Below the pieces are notes generated by a model. That model did no database searches. It was not told the origin of the DNA and worked only from the letters and a program-made list of their open reading frames with translations. A DNA stretch of 64,000 nt from Variovorax flavidus (GTDB lineage: Bacteria; Pseudomonadota; Gammaproteobacteria; Burkholderiales; Burkholderiaceae_C). Each line of letters starts with the position of its first letter. Within the stretch, counting starts at the first letter, position 1. Made by a program: the position numbers and the translations under genes. Location: the NCBI RefSeq assembly GCF_030317145.1, contig NZ_JASZYE010000001.1, positions 620,001 through 684,000 of the forward strand, given 5' to 3'. Shown here in pieces: positions 42,044-52,954 of the stretch.

Positions 42044-42793
42044 TTACTTGGTGAAATGGCTTTGCGGTTGCCATTGGCCGTCGATCAGCACCTCGTGGGG
42101 CGTGTATCGGGCCTTGTAGTTCATCTTGGCGCTGCCCTCGATCCAGTAGCCGAGGTAGACATGGGGCAACTGCAGCTTCCGGGCCTGCTCGATCTGCCAC
42201 AGCACGCTGTAGTTGCCATAACCCGCACCGACTTCGGGTTCATAGAAGGTGTAGACCGCCGAGAGACCGTCGTTCAGCACATCCAGGATCGACACCATCT
42301 TCAAGGCGCCGGCGCTGCCGTCCGGCTGCGTTTCGCGAAACTCCACAAGGCGCGAATTGACCCGGCTCTGCAACAGGAATTGGGTGTACTGGTCGATGCT
42401 GTCGTGGTCCATGCCGCCGCCGGCATGCCTGCCGTTCTGGTAGCGCAGGTACAACTGATAGTGCTCGGGCACGAAGCAGAGCTTCAGTACGCGCGCTTGC
42501 AGGTTGGAGTGGCGCGTCAGCGCGCGGCGCTGGCTGCGATTGGGGCGAAACTCGTTCGCGAGCACTCTGAGCGGGACGCAGGCGCTGCAACCGTCGCAAT
42601 ACGGCCGGTAGGTGAACATGCCGCTGCGCCGGAACCCGCTCAGCACGAGGTCCGAGTAGGCATCGTTGTGGATCAGGTGACTCGGGGTGGCGACCTGCGA
42701 GCGCGCCTGCCGGTCCGGCAGATAACTGCACGGATAGGGTGCTGTCGCATAGAACTGCAGCGTATGGAGCGGGAGATCCTTGAGGTGCGTCAC
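42044..42793 (-). CDS. bpt: aspartate/glutamate leucyltransferase
   Basis: The 249-residue enzyme attaches Leu from Leu-tRNA to proteins with N-terminal Asp or Glu, marking them for ClpAP degradation. Conserved segments are [29 protein letters not shown] (the Cys-containing ATE N-domain) and [20 protein letters not shown] start it at GTG 42793, which overlaps the aat stop as GTGA and gives the usual N-terminus [13 protein letters not shown]. With aat it forms the bacterial N-degron transferase pair. Confidence 0.92.
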   Translation of the reverse strand: MTHLKDLPLHTLQFYATAPYPCSYLPDRQARSQVATPSHLIHNDAYSDLVLSGFRRSGMFTYRPYCDGCSACVPLRVLANEFRPNRSQRRALTRHSNLQARVLKLCFVPEHYQLYLRYQNGRHAGGGMDHDSIDQYTQFLLQSRVNSRLVEFRETQPDGSAGALKMVSILDVLNDGLSAVYTFYEPEVGAGYGNYSVLWQIEQARKLQLPHVYLGYWIEGSAKMNYKARYTPHEVLIDGQWQPQSHFTK

Positions 42794-43542
42794 GTCGTTG
42801 AAGAGGCTCGCGCAGGCAGGAGTTCGCTCCAGTATACGGGGTCGAAGCGCCACGCAGGGCTCGTCTTCAGGCGTGCGTGGGCGACGTGCGACACAAGGCG
42901 CTTCCGTGGCATTTCGCGGGCGCCGAGGCTTGCCAGATGGGCGGTGTTCTGCTGGCAGTCGATCATCGTGATGCCGTGCCGACGGCAGAAGCAGACCAGC
43001 GCCGCCAGCGCGATCTTGGACGCATCCGGCCGGCGTGCAAACATCGATTCGCCGAACACGGCATGCCCGATCGATACGCCATAGAGGCCGCCCACGAGTT
43101 CGCCGTCGATCCAGGTCTCGACGCTGTGTGCGTAGCCGGCGCGGTGCAGGGCCGTATAGGCCTGCACCATCTCCGGAAGGATCCAGGTGCCTGTCTGGCC
43201 GACGCGCGGGGCCTGGGAGCAAGCGGAGATCACCGCCTCGAATCCATGGTCGATCCGGATCTCGCAGCCCTGGGTGGAACTGAAGCGGGCCAGCGTCTTG
43301 CGCAAGGACCGATGCAGCCTGAACTGGCTCACGTCCAGGACCATCCGCGGATCCGGACTCCACCAGAGAATCGGCTGGCCTTCGCTGAACCACGGGAAGA
43401 TGCAGTTGCTGTAGGCCTGCAGGAGACTGGCGACGTCGAGTCCGCCGCCGGCGGCCAGGAGGCCGGGCACCGGGTCCGAATCACCCCAGGCCAGGGCGGC
43501 GTCGGGCAAGGGGTCACCAGGGTCGAGCCAGGGTAGTTGCAT
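42790..43542 (-). CDS. aat: leucyl/phenylalanyl-tRNA-protein transferase
   Basis: The 250-residue enzyme transfers Leu or Phe to proteins with N-terminal Lys or Arg, making N-degrons. The motifs [24 protein letters not shown]-like ([20 protein letters not shown]) and [18 protein letters not shown] are complete. ATG 43542 gives the usual start MQLPWLDP. It overlaps bpt by four bases and is divergent from the molybdopterin hydroxylase gene. Confidence 0.94.
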   Translation of the reverse strand: MQLPWLDPGDPLPDAALAWGDSDPVPGLLAAGGGLDVASLLQAYSNCIFPWFSEGQPILWWSPDPRMVLDVSQFRLHRSLRKTLARFSSTQGCEIRIDHGFEAVISACSQAPRVGQTGTWILPEMVQAYTALHRAGYAHSVETWIDGELVGGLYGVSIGHAVFGESMFARRPDASKIALAALVCFCRRHGITMIDCQQNTAHLASLGAREMPRKRLVSHVAHARLKTSPAWRFDPVYWSELLPARASSTT

Positions 43543-43657
43543 GATTGGATGTATACACGGCTTCAGCATCTGCGACGGCGCCGCGCGCCGAATGTTCCCG
43601 AAGCCCATATAGTTGTTCTTGCGCCCGCAACAACTGCTCCAGACAAAGAGGACCACG

Positions 43658-45988
43658 GTGACCACAGAAACTAATCCCATGCGCTTCGGCAGCGGCCAGG
43701 CCGTCAAGCGTCTGGAGGACGAAAACCTCCTGAACGGGACCGGCCGCTACACCGACGACGTTTCGCTGCCGGGGCAATCCTGGCTGAGCTTCGTGCGTTC
43801 CCCCTATCCCCATGCGCGACTGGTGTCCGTCGACACCAGCGCGGCCACGGCCATGCCTGGCGTGCTGGGCGTTTTCACGGGCGCCGATCTGGCAACGGCC
43901 GGCGTCAAACCGATGCCGGGCGCAGCGGGGTTCACGCGGGCGGACGGGGCGGACTGCGCCACGCCGGCACGGCGGGCGTTGGCGCTCGAGCGGGTCCGCT
44001 TCGTTGGCGAACCCGTCGCGGTGGTGGTCGCGGAGACCGCGCGACAGGCGCGAGACGCGGCCGAGGCCGTCATGGTGGACTATGAAGAACTGCCGATGGT
44101 GGTCGACCTCGCCAGCGCGACCGCCGAGGGTGCGCCCCTGATCTGCGATGAAGCCACGGGCAACATCGCCGCCGAAATGCGGCACGGCAGCAGCGATGCG
44201 ACGGCCGCGGCCTTCGCCAAGGCCAGCCATGTGGTGTCGCTCGACGTCGTCAACCAGCGTGTCGTCGCGCTCACCATCGAACCGCGGACAGTGCTGGCCG
44301 ATTTCGATGCCGCGACGGATCGCATCACGATCCGCATGAGCACTCAGATGCCTTCGGGCGTCCGGGACTCGATCTGCGACGCGATCGGCCTGCCCAAGGA
44401 GAAGGTGCGCGTCGTCGTGGGCGACGTTGGCGGCGGCTTCGGCATGAAGACCGGCGCCTACCCGGAAGACATTGCGGTCGCCTTTGCGGCGCGCGCGCTC
44501 CGGCGCCCGGTGAAATGGGTAGCCGACCGCAGCGAGGAGTTCCTCGCGACGTCCCATGGCCGGGACATCGAGGCGCGCGCCGAACTGGCGCTCGACGCGA
44601 CGGGAAAGATCCTGGGGCTGCGCATCAAGACCCATGCGAACGTCGGCGCCTACGCCACCGGCACCGGCGTCGCGATCCAGCTTCTCATCGGCCCGTGGGT
44701 GCAGACCAGCGTCTACGACATCCAGACCATCGATTTCCATTTCCTGGCCGTGCTCACCAACACGGCCCCCACCGGCGCCTATCGCGGCGCCGGCCGGCCC
44801 GAGGCCATCTACACGATCGAACGCCTGATGGACGAGGCCGCGCGCCAGACCGGCATCGACCGCATCGAACTGCGCCGGCGCAACTTCATCCAGCCGGATC
44901 AGATGCCCTATACCAATCCGATGAAGCAGACCTATGACACGGGTCAGTTCGAATCGGTGATGAACAAGGCCCTGAGCCTGGCCGATTGGCAGGGTTTCGA
45001 CAAACGTGCGGCTGAATCGAAACGCCAGGGCAGGCTGCGTGGCCTGGGCATCGCCACTTTCCTTGAATGGACGGGCGGCAACGTGTTCGAGGAGCGGGTG
45101 ACCGTTTCGGTGCAGGCCGACGGCATCATCGAAGTGTTTTCCGCCGTCAACGCGATGGGGCAGGGCATCGCGACCACCCTCGCTCAATTGGTGGTCGACG
45201 CCTTTGGCGTGCCGATCGAGAAAGTGCGCATCGTGATGGGCGACACCGACCGTGGCGACGGCTTCGGCAGCGCCGGATCTCGATCGCTCTTTACCGGCGG
45301 CTCGGCCGTGCGGGTGGGCGCCGAGCGGACCATCGACAAGGCGAAGGAACTCGCTGCCAAGGAACTCGAGGTGTCGGCCGCGGACATCGAATACACGGCG
45401 GGCGTCTTCAAGGTGGCGGGCACCGATCTCCAACGCGACCTGTTCACTTTGGCAGGGCACCAACCCGAACGCCAGATCTTCGTGGATTCGACCAGCACGG
45501 TGTCGGGCCCGACCTGGCCGAATGGCTGCCATATTTCCGAGGTCGAGGTCGACCCGCCAACGGGCGACATCAGCGTGGTCAGCTATGCCTCGGTCAACGA
45601 TGTGGGGCGGGTGGTCAACCCGATGATCGTTCGCGGCCAACTCGAAGGAGGCGCCGTGCAGGGCATTGGGCAGGCACTCTACGAGCGAGTGGTGTATGAC
45701 CCCGAAACCGGCCAGCCGCTCACCGGCAGCCTGATGGACTACGCCGCACCGCGCTCGGACATCGTCACCTCGATGTTCCGCATGGAGATGGACGAGTCGA
45801 CCCCATGCAAGAACAACCCTCTGGGCGTCAAGGGCGTGGGCGAACTCGGCACCATCGGCGCCACGCCGGCCATCGTCAACGCGGTGGCCGACGCGCTCGC
45901 GCGCAACGGACTGGCCGATCGCACACCGCATCTGGACATGCCGCTGACCCCGGCACGCATCTGGCAGTTGATGGCATCAACGGCTTGA
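43658..45988 (+). CDS. molybdopterin hydroxylase large subunit (xanthine dehydrogenase family, form II CoxL-like)
   Basis: The 776-residue protein has the aldehyde oxidase/xanthine dehydrogenase a/b hammerhead domain (about 18-130) and the Mo-binding domain. The active-site loop AYRGAGR at 374-380 is the form II type; true CO dehydrogenases have AYxCSFR. The base catalyst is Glu729 (KGVGELG). It starts at GTG 43658 with AGAGG six bases upstream. No FAD-binding or 2Fe-2S subunit gene lies beside it, which is unusual because these enzymes work as LMS heterotrimers. The substrate is unknown and could be an aromatic or N-heterocyclic compound. Confidence 0.88.
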   Translation: MTTETNPMRFGSGQAVKRLEDENLLNGTGRYTDDVSLPGQSWLSFVRSPYPHARLVSVDTSAATAMPGVLGVFTGADLATAGVKPMPGAAGFTRADGADCATPARRALALERVRFVGEPVAVVVAETARQARDAAEAVMVDYEELPMVVDLASATAEGAPLICDEATGNIAAEMRHGSSDATAAAFAKASHVVSLDVVNQRVVALTIEPRTVLADFDAATDRITIRMSTQMPSGVRDSICDAIGLPKEKVRVVVGDVGGGFGMKTGAYPEDIAVAFAARALRRPVKWVADRSEEFLATSHGRDIEARAELALDATGKILGLRIKTHANVGAYATGTGVAIQLLIGPWVQTSVYDIQTIDFHFLAVLTNTAPTGAYRGAGRPEAIYTIERLMDEAARQTGIDRIELRRRNFIQPDQMPYTNPMKQTYDTGQFESVMNKALSLADWQGFDKRAAESKRQGRLRGLGIATFLEWTGGNVFEERVTVSVQADGIIEVFSAVNAMGQGIATTLAQLVVDAFGVPIEKVRIVMGDTDRGDGFGSAGSRSLFTGGSAVRVGAERTIDKAKELAAKELEVSAADIEYTAGVFKVAGTDLQRDLFTLAGHQPERQIFVDSTSTVSGPTWPNGCHISEVEVDPPTGDISVVSYASVNDVGRVVNPMIVRGQLEGGAVQGIGQALYERVVYDPETGQPLTGSLMDYAAPRSDIVTSMFRMEMDESTPCKNNPLGVKGVGELGTIGATPAIVNAVADALARNGLADRTPHLDMPLTPARIWQLMASTA

Positions 45989-46004
45989 GCCGCTGGCGCT
46001 CGGC

Positions 46005-48079
<2,075 letters not shown>

Positions 48080-48140
48080 GCGCCGCGTTGAACTTCGTCG
48101 TCGCTACCATCTCGAAGATCGCTTCACGGACGAATGAACG

Positions 48141-48800
48141 ATGAGACTGCTTCTGCTGGAAGACGATGTGATGATCGGCGAGACCGTGCTCGATCTGCTG
48201 CGTGCCGAACAGTACGCGGTCGACTGGGTCAAGGACGGCGACGCGGCCGACTCGGCGCTGCGCGCGCAGCAATACGACCTGGTCGTGTTGGACCTCGGGG
48301 TGCCGCGCCGCGACGGACTCGAAGTCCTGCGCTCCCTGCGAGCCCGCAAGCAGCGCATGCCGGTGCTGATCGCCACCGCGCGCGACTCGGTGCAGCAACG
48401 CATCGAGGGGCTGGACGCCGGCGCCGACGACTACGTCCTGAAGCCCTATGACCTCGACGAACTCCTGGCGCGCATCCGGGCGCTGCTGCGACGCGCGTCC
48501 GGCCGGGCAGAGCCGGTCTACGAGCACATGGGCGTCAGCGTGAACCCCGCGACGCGTGAAGTGACGGTGGCGGGCCAGCCGGTGATGCTGTCAGCTCGTG
48601 AATGGGCGGTGCTGGAGCCTCTCCTGGCACGTCCCGGTATGGTGTTGTCCCGGGCGCAACTCGAGGAAAAGCTCTACAGCTGGAAAGACGAGATCAGCAG
48701 CAATGCGGTCGAGGTCTATGTCCACGGACTGCGCAAGAAGCTGGGCGCAGACCTGATCCGCAATGTGCGCGGCGTCGGCTACATGGTGCCCAAGGAATGA
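48141..48800 (+). CDS. two-component response regulator, OmpR/QseB-like
   Basis: The 219-residue DNA-binding protein has a receiver domain with acidic residues Glu7, Asp8 and Asp9 and the phosphorylated Asp51 (VLDLGVPRRDG). A linker follows, then an OmpR winged-helix domain (about 125-219, ending VEVYVHGLRKKLGADLIRNVRGVGYMVPKE). It resembles QseB/PmrA. Its stop overlaps the sensor-kinase start by four bases. Its likely target is the degP gene downstream, where a PmrA/QseB-type box is present. Confidence 0.92.
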   Translation: MRLLLLEDDVMIGETVLDLLRAEQYAVDWVKDGDAADSALRAQQYDLVVLDLGVPRRDGLEVLRSLRARKQRMPVLIATARDSVQQRIEGLDAGADDYVLKPYDLDELLARIRALLRRASGRAEPVYEHMGVSVNPATREVTVAGQPVMLSAREWAVLEPLLARPGMVLSRAQLEEKLYSWKDEISSNAVEVYVHGLRKKLGADLIRNVRGVGYMVPKE

Positions 48801-50110
48801 AGTCGCTCCGCGCCCGCCTGCTGTGGTTCCTGCTGGCGGCCATCGTTCTCGCGGCCGGCACACAGGCATTCCTCGCCTACCGCACGGTGCTCAGCGAAGC
48901 CGACGACATCTTCGACCAGCACATGCGGCAGATGGCGCTCTCGTTACGCGCGGGACTGCCGCCCAGCGCCGCGGTCGGCGGAATCGGCGCCGGTGACGAG
49001 AACTTCGAATTCATCGTTCAGGTGTGGACCCTGGATGGCATCCGCATCTTCGAATCCGCCGCGCAGGCCGCATTGCCGCAGCGTGCCGTGCTCGGTTTCT
49101 CGAATGTCGAGGCCCGAGGCACCACCTACCGTGTGTTCTCCCTGCAGACCGGTGCACTCGTGATCCAGGTGGCGCAGGACATGGCGGCGCGGCGCCGCAT
49201 GGCGGGGACCTTGGCGCTGCGTACCGTCGGGCCTATCGCGCTGGCGGCGCCGCTGCTCATGCTGGTCGTCTGGTGGGTCGTGAGCTTTTCGCTTGCGCCC
49301 GTCGCGCGCGTGCGCAGCCAGGTCGCAGCGCGCCAGGCGGACGACCTGTCGCCGCTGAGCGAGAGCGATCTGCCCGAAGAGGTGCGGCCGCTGGTGCACG
49401 AACTCAACCTTCTTTTCGCCCGCGTGCAACGGGCGTTCGATGCACAGAAGCACTTTGTGGCTGATGCAGCGCATGAGTTGCGCTCGCCGCTGGCGGCCCT
49501 GAAGCTCCAGGTGCAGGGGTTGCAGCGTGCGCCCGACGAGCCGACCCGTGAACTCGCCGTGGCGCGCCTGACTGCAGGTATCGACCGCGCGACCCGGCTG
49601 GTCGAACAGATGCTGGCTCTCGCCCGGCACGAGGGCAGCGCCATGGCCGGCGCCCGGCCGGAGTCGGTGAGCCTGCCGGAGGTGGCGCGGCTCGCGATTT
49701 CCGACGTCGTCTCCACCGCGCAGGCTCGCCGGATCGATATCGGCGTCGTCCGGGCGGATCCCGTGGAGGTCCCGGGCCAGGGCGAGGCGCTGCGCACCCT
49801 GCTGCGCAATCTGCTCGACAACGCGGTGAAGTATTCGCCCGACGGCGGACGTGTCGACGTCGGCATCATTTCGGGCACGGGCGGGATCGAACTCAGCGTT
49901 GACGACAGCGGTCCGGGCCTGCCGGCCAGCGAGCGTGAACGCGTGCTCGACCGCTTCTACCGCTCCGGCGAGCCGCAGGCGCCGGGCAGCGGTCTCGGTC
50001 TCGCGATCGTCAAGTCGATCGCCGACCTGCATGGCGCGACGGTTTCGCTGGATCGGTCCGCGAGCCTCGGCGGCTTGCGCGTTGCCGTTCGTTTTCCGGC
50101 GACGGCCTGA
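48797..50110 (+). CDS. sensor histidine kinase, QseC/PmrB-like
   Basis: The 437-residue membrane kinase has an N-terminal helix (about 8-28), a periplasmic domain (29-140), a second helix (about 144-164), a HAMP-like linker, and a HisKA domain with the phosphorylated His226 (AAHELRSPL). The ATPase domain shows N (LLDNAVKYSP), G1 (DDSGPGLP) and G2 (GSGLGLAIVKSI) boxes. It overlaps the response regulator gene and is cotranscribed with it. The signal is unknown. Confidence 0.93.
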   Translation: MKSLRARLLWFLLAAIVLAAGTQAFLAYRTVLSEADDIFDQHMRQMALSLRAGLPPSAAVGGIGAGDENFEFIVQVWTLDGIRIFESAAQAALPQRAVLGFSNVEARGTTYRVFSLQTGALVIQVAQDMAARRRMAGTLALRTVGPIALAAPLLMLVVWWVVSFSLAPVARVRSQVAARQADDLSPLSESDLPEEVRPLVHELNLLFARVQRAFDAQKHFVADAAHELRSPLAALKLQVQGLQRAPDEPTRELAVARLTAGIDRATRLVEQMLALARHEGSAMAGARPESVSLPEVARLAISDVVSTAQARRIDIGVVRADPVEVPGQGEALRTLLRNLLDNAVKYSPDGGRVDVGIISGTGGIELSVDDSGPGLPASERERVLDRFYRSGEPQAPGSGLGLAIVKSIADLHGATVSLDRSASLGGLRVAVRFPATA

Positions 50111-50146
50111 GCATTCACCGGCGCTGGAGCCGGCGCGCACCGCCCG

Positions 50147-50163
50147 TTTAAGGCGCGCTTAAG
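50147..50163 (+). promoter_or_regulatory. PmrA/QseB-like box upstream of the protease gene
   Basis: TTTAAG and CTTAAG lie as a direct repeat separated by five bases (TTTAAG at 50147, GCGCG, CTTAAG at 50158), the same spacing as the PmrA box (YTTAAK-N5-YTTAAK). It is 56 bases before the degP ATG and 37 bases after the sensor-kinase stop. Binding is inferred from consensus knowledge. Confidence 0.55.
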
Positions 50164-50218
50164 TGTGTGGCACGACATTCCTTTCGTTGACTCTTCTCCA
50201 ACCTCGAAAGGATTCCAG

Positions 50219-51709
50219 ATGAAAACCAGTTTGACCTCGCCGCGCGCACTCGTCCTTTCGCTGGCGGCTGCCGGCGTGATCGGCGCCGTGGCGACCGGCG
50301 CCTACACCAGCGCCAATGCGGTGGCCTCGCCGGCTCCGGCCGCATCGGCTCCCGCCGCCGCGCCGCAGGTCTCCATGCCCGACTTTTCCACCATCACGGC
50401 GCGCCATGCCCCGGCCGTGGTCAACATCAGCGTGACCGGCACGACGAAGACGGCGGCCGCCGAGGGCCCCCAGGGCATGCAGGGCATGGACCCGAGCGAC
50501 CCCATGTACGAATTCTTCCGCCGCTTCCAGGGCCAGGGCCAAGGCCAGGGCGGCCAGCGCGGGCAACAGCAGCGCGAGGCGCCGGTCCGCGGCCAGGGTT
50601 CCGGCTTCATCGTGAGCGCCGACGGCATCATCCTGACCAACGCGCACGTCGTGAAGGACGCCAAGGAAGTGACCGTCAAGCTGACCGATCGCCGCGAATT
50701 CCGCGCGAAGGTGCTGGGTTCGGACGCCAAGACCGACGTCGCCGTCCTCAAGATCGACGCCAAGAACCTGCCGACCCTATCGGTCGGCAACACCAAGGAC
50801 CTCAAGGTGGGTGAATGGGTGCTGGCGATCGGTTCGCCGTTCGGCTTCGAGAACACCGTGACTGCCGGCGTCGTCAGCGCCAAGGGTCGTTCGCTCCCGG
50901 ACGACGGCTATGTGCCGTTCATCCAGACGGACGTGGCAGTGAACCCCGGCAACTCGGGTGGTCCGCTCATCAATACGCGCGGCGAAGTGGTCGGCATCAA
51001 CTCGCAGATCTACAGCCGCAGCGGCGGCTACCAGGGCGTGTCCTTCGCGATTCCGATCGACGTTGCGATCCAGGTGAAGGACCAGATCGTCGCCACGGGC
51101 AAGGCGAGCCACGCGCGCCTGGGCGTCGCGGTGCAGGAAGTGAATCAGGCCTTTGCCGATTCGTTCAAGCTCGACAGGCCCGAAGGCGCGCTGGTGTCGA
51201 ACGTGGAAAAGGGCGGCCCGGCAGATGAAGCCGGCCTGCGCTCGGGCGACGTCATCCGCAAGGTCGACGGCGAACCGATCGTTGCTTCGGGCGACCTGCC
51301 GGCCTTGATCGGCCAGAAGAAGCCGGGCAGCAAGATCACGCTCGAAATCTGGCGTCAGGGCCAGCGCGAGGAACTCTCCGCGAAGCTGGGTGATTCGGCC
51401 GAGAAGTCCGCCACCGTCGCCAAGAACGACAGCGGTGCCGGCCAAGGCAAGCTCGGCCTGGCGCTGCGTCCGCTGCAGCCCCAGGAGCAGCGCGAAGCCG
51501 CCGTCGACGGCGGCCTGCTGATCCAGGAAGTGGGCGGTCCTGCCGCGATGGCTGGCGTTCAGCCGGGCGACGTGCTGTTGGCCATCAACGGCACGCCGGC
51601 GAAGAGCATCGAGCAGGTGCGCGAGGTGGTGGCCAAGGCTGACAAGTCCGTGGCCCTGCTCATCCAGCGCGACGGCGACAAGATCTTCGTGCCGGTTCGC
51701 CTCGGCTGA
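50219..51709 (+). CDS. degP: periplasmic serine protease/chaperone, DegP/MucD-type
   Basis: The 496-residue protein has a signal peptide or anchor (residues about 8-36) and an S1C protease domain with His143, Asp173 and Ser246 (GNSGGP). Two PDZ domains lie at about 300-390 and 420-495 (the first around AFADSFKLDRPEGALVSNVE). Residues 104-119 are Gln/Gly-rich, consistent with the regulatory LA loop region. It degrades or refolds misfolded envelope proteins. It follows a two-component operon with a QseB-type box in its promoter region. Confidence 0.93.
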   Translation: MKTSLTSPRALVLSLAAAGVIGAVATGAYTSANAVASPAPAASAPAAAPQVSMPDFSTITARHAPAVVNISVTGTTKTAAAEGPQGMQGMDPSDPMYEFFRRFQGQGQGQGGQRGQQQREAPVRGQGSGFIVSADGIILTNAHVVKDAKEVTVKLTDRREFRAKVLGSDAKTDVAVLKIDAKNLPTLSVGNTKDLKVGEWVLAIGSPFGFENTVTAGVVSAKGRSLPDDGYVPFIQTDVAVNPGNSGGPLINTRGEVVGINSQIYSRSGGYQGVSFAIPIDVAIQVKDQIVATGKASHARLGVAVQEVNQAFADSFKLDRPEGALVSNVEKGGPADEAGLRSGDVIRKVDGEPIVASGDLPALIGQKKPGSKITLEIWRQGQREELSAKLGDSAEKSATVAKNDSGAGQGKLGLALRPLQPQEQREAAVDGGLLIQEVGGPAAMAGVQPGDVLLAINGTPAKSIEQVREVVAKADKSVALLIQRDGDKIFVPVRLG

Positions 51710-51718
51710 TCCACGGCT

Positions 51719-51760
51719 CCCGCGAAACCGGCAAATCGAGACAAAGTGCCGGATCGCGGG
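51719..51760. other. long hairpin after the protease gene
   Basis: CCCGCGA (51719-51725) pairs with TCGCGGG (51754-51760), and CCGGCA (51728-51733) with TGCCGG (51747-51752), around a 13-base loop. There is no T run after it on either strand, so it is a possible mRNA 3'-end structure rather than a clear terminator. Confidence 0.4.
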
Positions 51761-51850
51761 GCCATGGGTAGCCCGATGTGCAAAAGTCCCTTGTTGGAGA
51801 TTTCTCAGGACAGTAACAATTCGTCAAACAACTGAATTAGAGGAATCCCC

Positions 51851-52195
51851 ATGGTTCGGCGCGATCTGGCCCTGACTGTTCTTGAACTGGAGCCCAATGA
51901 ATTTCATTGGGTCCTGTTGGAGGCAGTGCAGGCGGAATCCGAGGAATGCCTGGGATACCGGCCCATCGATTCCTCGACCCGAGGTCTACCCGACTATTCC
52001 GAAGCGCTCATCCAGGGCGCTTCGGCTTTGCGCGTGCTGCAAGGGCTTGCGCCCTTCGGCAAGCCCATGAACCCCGTGGGCATCGGGGAAAGCACGGCGG
52101 TGCCCTTGCCGGACGAGGGCGCCAGTGCCAGCGCCCCGAACCCCTCCACCGATCCCGACTCCTGCATGTTCACCACCGGCCATCCGGTGCTGTAG
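51851..52195 (+). CDS. hypothetical protein of unknown function
   Basis: The 114-residue soluble protein has AGAGGA seven bases before its ATG. Residues 1-75 are regular coding sequence (TVLELEPNEFHWVLLEAVQ). The tail is a Pro/Ser/Ala-rich low-complexity segment of 35 residues. It lies in the 140-bp wake of the protease gene, with no evident partner. I do not recognise a family and no signal peptide is visible. The next gene upstream of the FHA protein is on the other strand. Confidence 0.6.
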   Translation: MVRRDLALTVLELEPNEFHWVLLEAVQAESEECLGYRPIDSSTRGLPDYSEALIQGASALRVLQGLAPFGKPMNPVGIGESTAVPLPDEGASASAPNPSTDPDSCMFTTGHPVL

Positions 52196-52220
52196 CCAGC
52201 CCCATTGCCAGCCTCCGGGC

Positions 52221-52424
52221 CTAGCGGCTGCGCACGTCGTAGTGCAGCGCCGTCACGGCGATGACCTTGGCGGCGCGCGATCGAATCGTCTCCTTCACGG
52301 AGACGCCGCGCAGCACCAGAAGCGGTTGCGCAGGCGTGCTGCACGGCACCTCGGCAGGCTGGAACATGCGGCTCGGCGCGAACGACTTGCGGAATCTGGC
52401 CGCGAGCGTGAGGGTTTGTTGCAT
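52221..52424 (-). CDS. small hypothetical protein
   Basis: A 67-codon frame on the minus strand uses G or C at almost every third position, as real genes here do, and ends in TAG. TAGGG lies a few bases before its ATG at 52424. The product is basic, without a signal peptide, membrane segment or known motif. It fills most of the otherwise empty 360-bp stretch before the FHA gene. It may be a chance frame. Confidence 0.4.
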   Translation of the reverse strand: MQQTLTLAARFRKSFAPSRMFQPAEVPCSTPAQPLLVLRGVSVKETIRSRAAKVIAVTALHYDVRSR

Positions 52425-52557
52425 GCCCTACAAGGTACGTGGCTGTCTCGCAATCGAAAATCTCTCCAATGGGGGCATGGCACCCCCAAGCGGCATACTC
52501 CGGAAGTTCGGCGCACTGCCTCTTGCGTGCGCCTGCCCAGGAAAGAAAAGACAGAAG

Positions 52558-52938
52558 ATGCCAAGACTGATCGTGCTGCAGAAGAATGGCTCGGCCAAGC
52601 AAGTCAATGTGAGGGGGACCCCTTTCGTCATCGGTCGCGCCGACTCCTCCGACCTTGTTCTCGACAACCCCCTTGTGAGCCGCTCCCACGCCGTGTTCGA
52701 AACGGTGGGGGAGACGATGACCATTCGCGACCTGCAGAGTCACAACGGAACCTACGTCAATGGCGAACGGCAGCAAACCGTCGCCCTGAACAACGGCGAC
52801 GAGATCAAGCTCGGGAGCTACCACATCCGCTACCTGGCCGACGGTGGTCCGATTGCGGCCGCCGAGGCATTGCGGCTGGTGACCATTCCGGGCAAGCTCG
52901 CGGACATCGACCTTCTGAAACTCGGCGTGAAGTCCTGA
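52558..52938 (+). CDS. FHA-domain protein
   Basis: The 126-residue protein is almost entirely a forkhead-associated domain, which binds phosphothreonine peptides. The conserved Arg and Ser-His motifs are FVIGRADSSDLVLDN and LVSRSHAVFE, then SHNGTYVNGERQ. There is no other domain. The ATG at 52558 is chosen because the longer open frame upstream has no FHA-like sequence. It is 1.7 kb from a Ser/Thr kinase gene on the same strand, which suggests recognition of that kinase's substrates, but this is inference. Confidence 0.85.
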   Translation: MPRLIVLQKNGSAKQVNVRGTPFVIGRADSSDLVLDNPLVSRSHAVFETVGETMTIRDLQSHNGTYVNGERQQTVALNNGDEIKLGSYHIRYLADGGPIAAAEALRLVTIPGKLADIDLLKLGVKS

Positions 52939-52954
52939 ACCTCCGTCCATTGCG

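Noticed and set aside
43514..45931. 805-codon open frame opposite the molybdoenzyme gene
   Set aside because: The sense strand encodes a conserved 776-residue enzyme with intact active-site motifs. The antisense frame is His/Arg/Asp-rich with no recognisable domain.
43658..45988. carbon monoxide dehydrogenase CoxL
   Set aside because: The active-site loop is AYRGAGR, the form II type. True CO dehydrogenases carry AYxCSFR.
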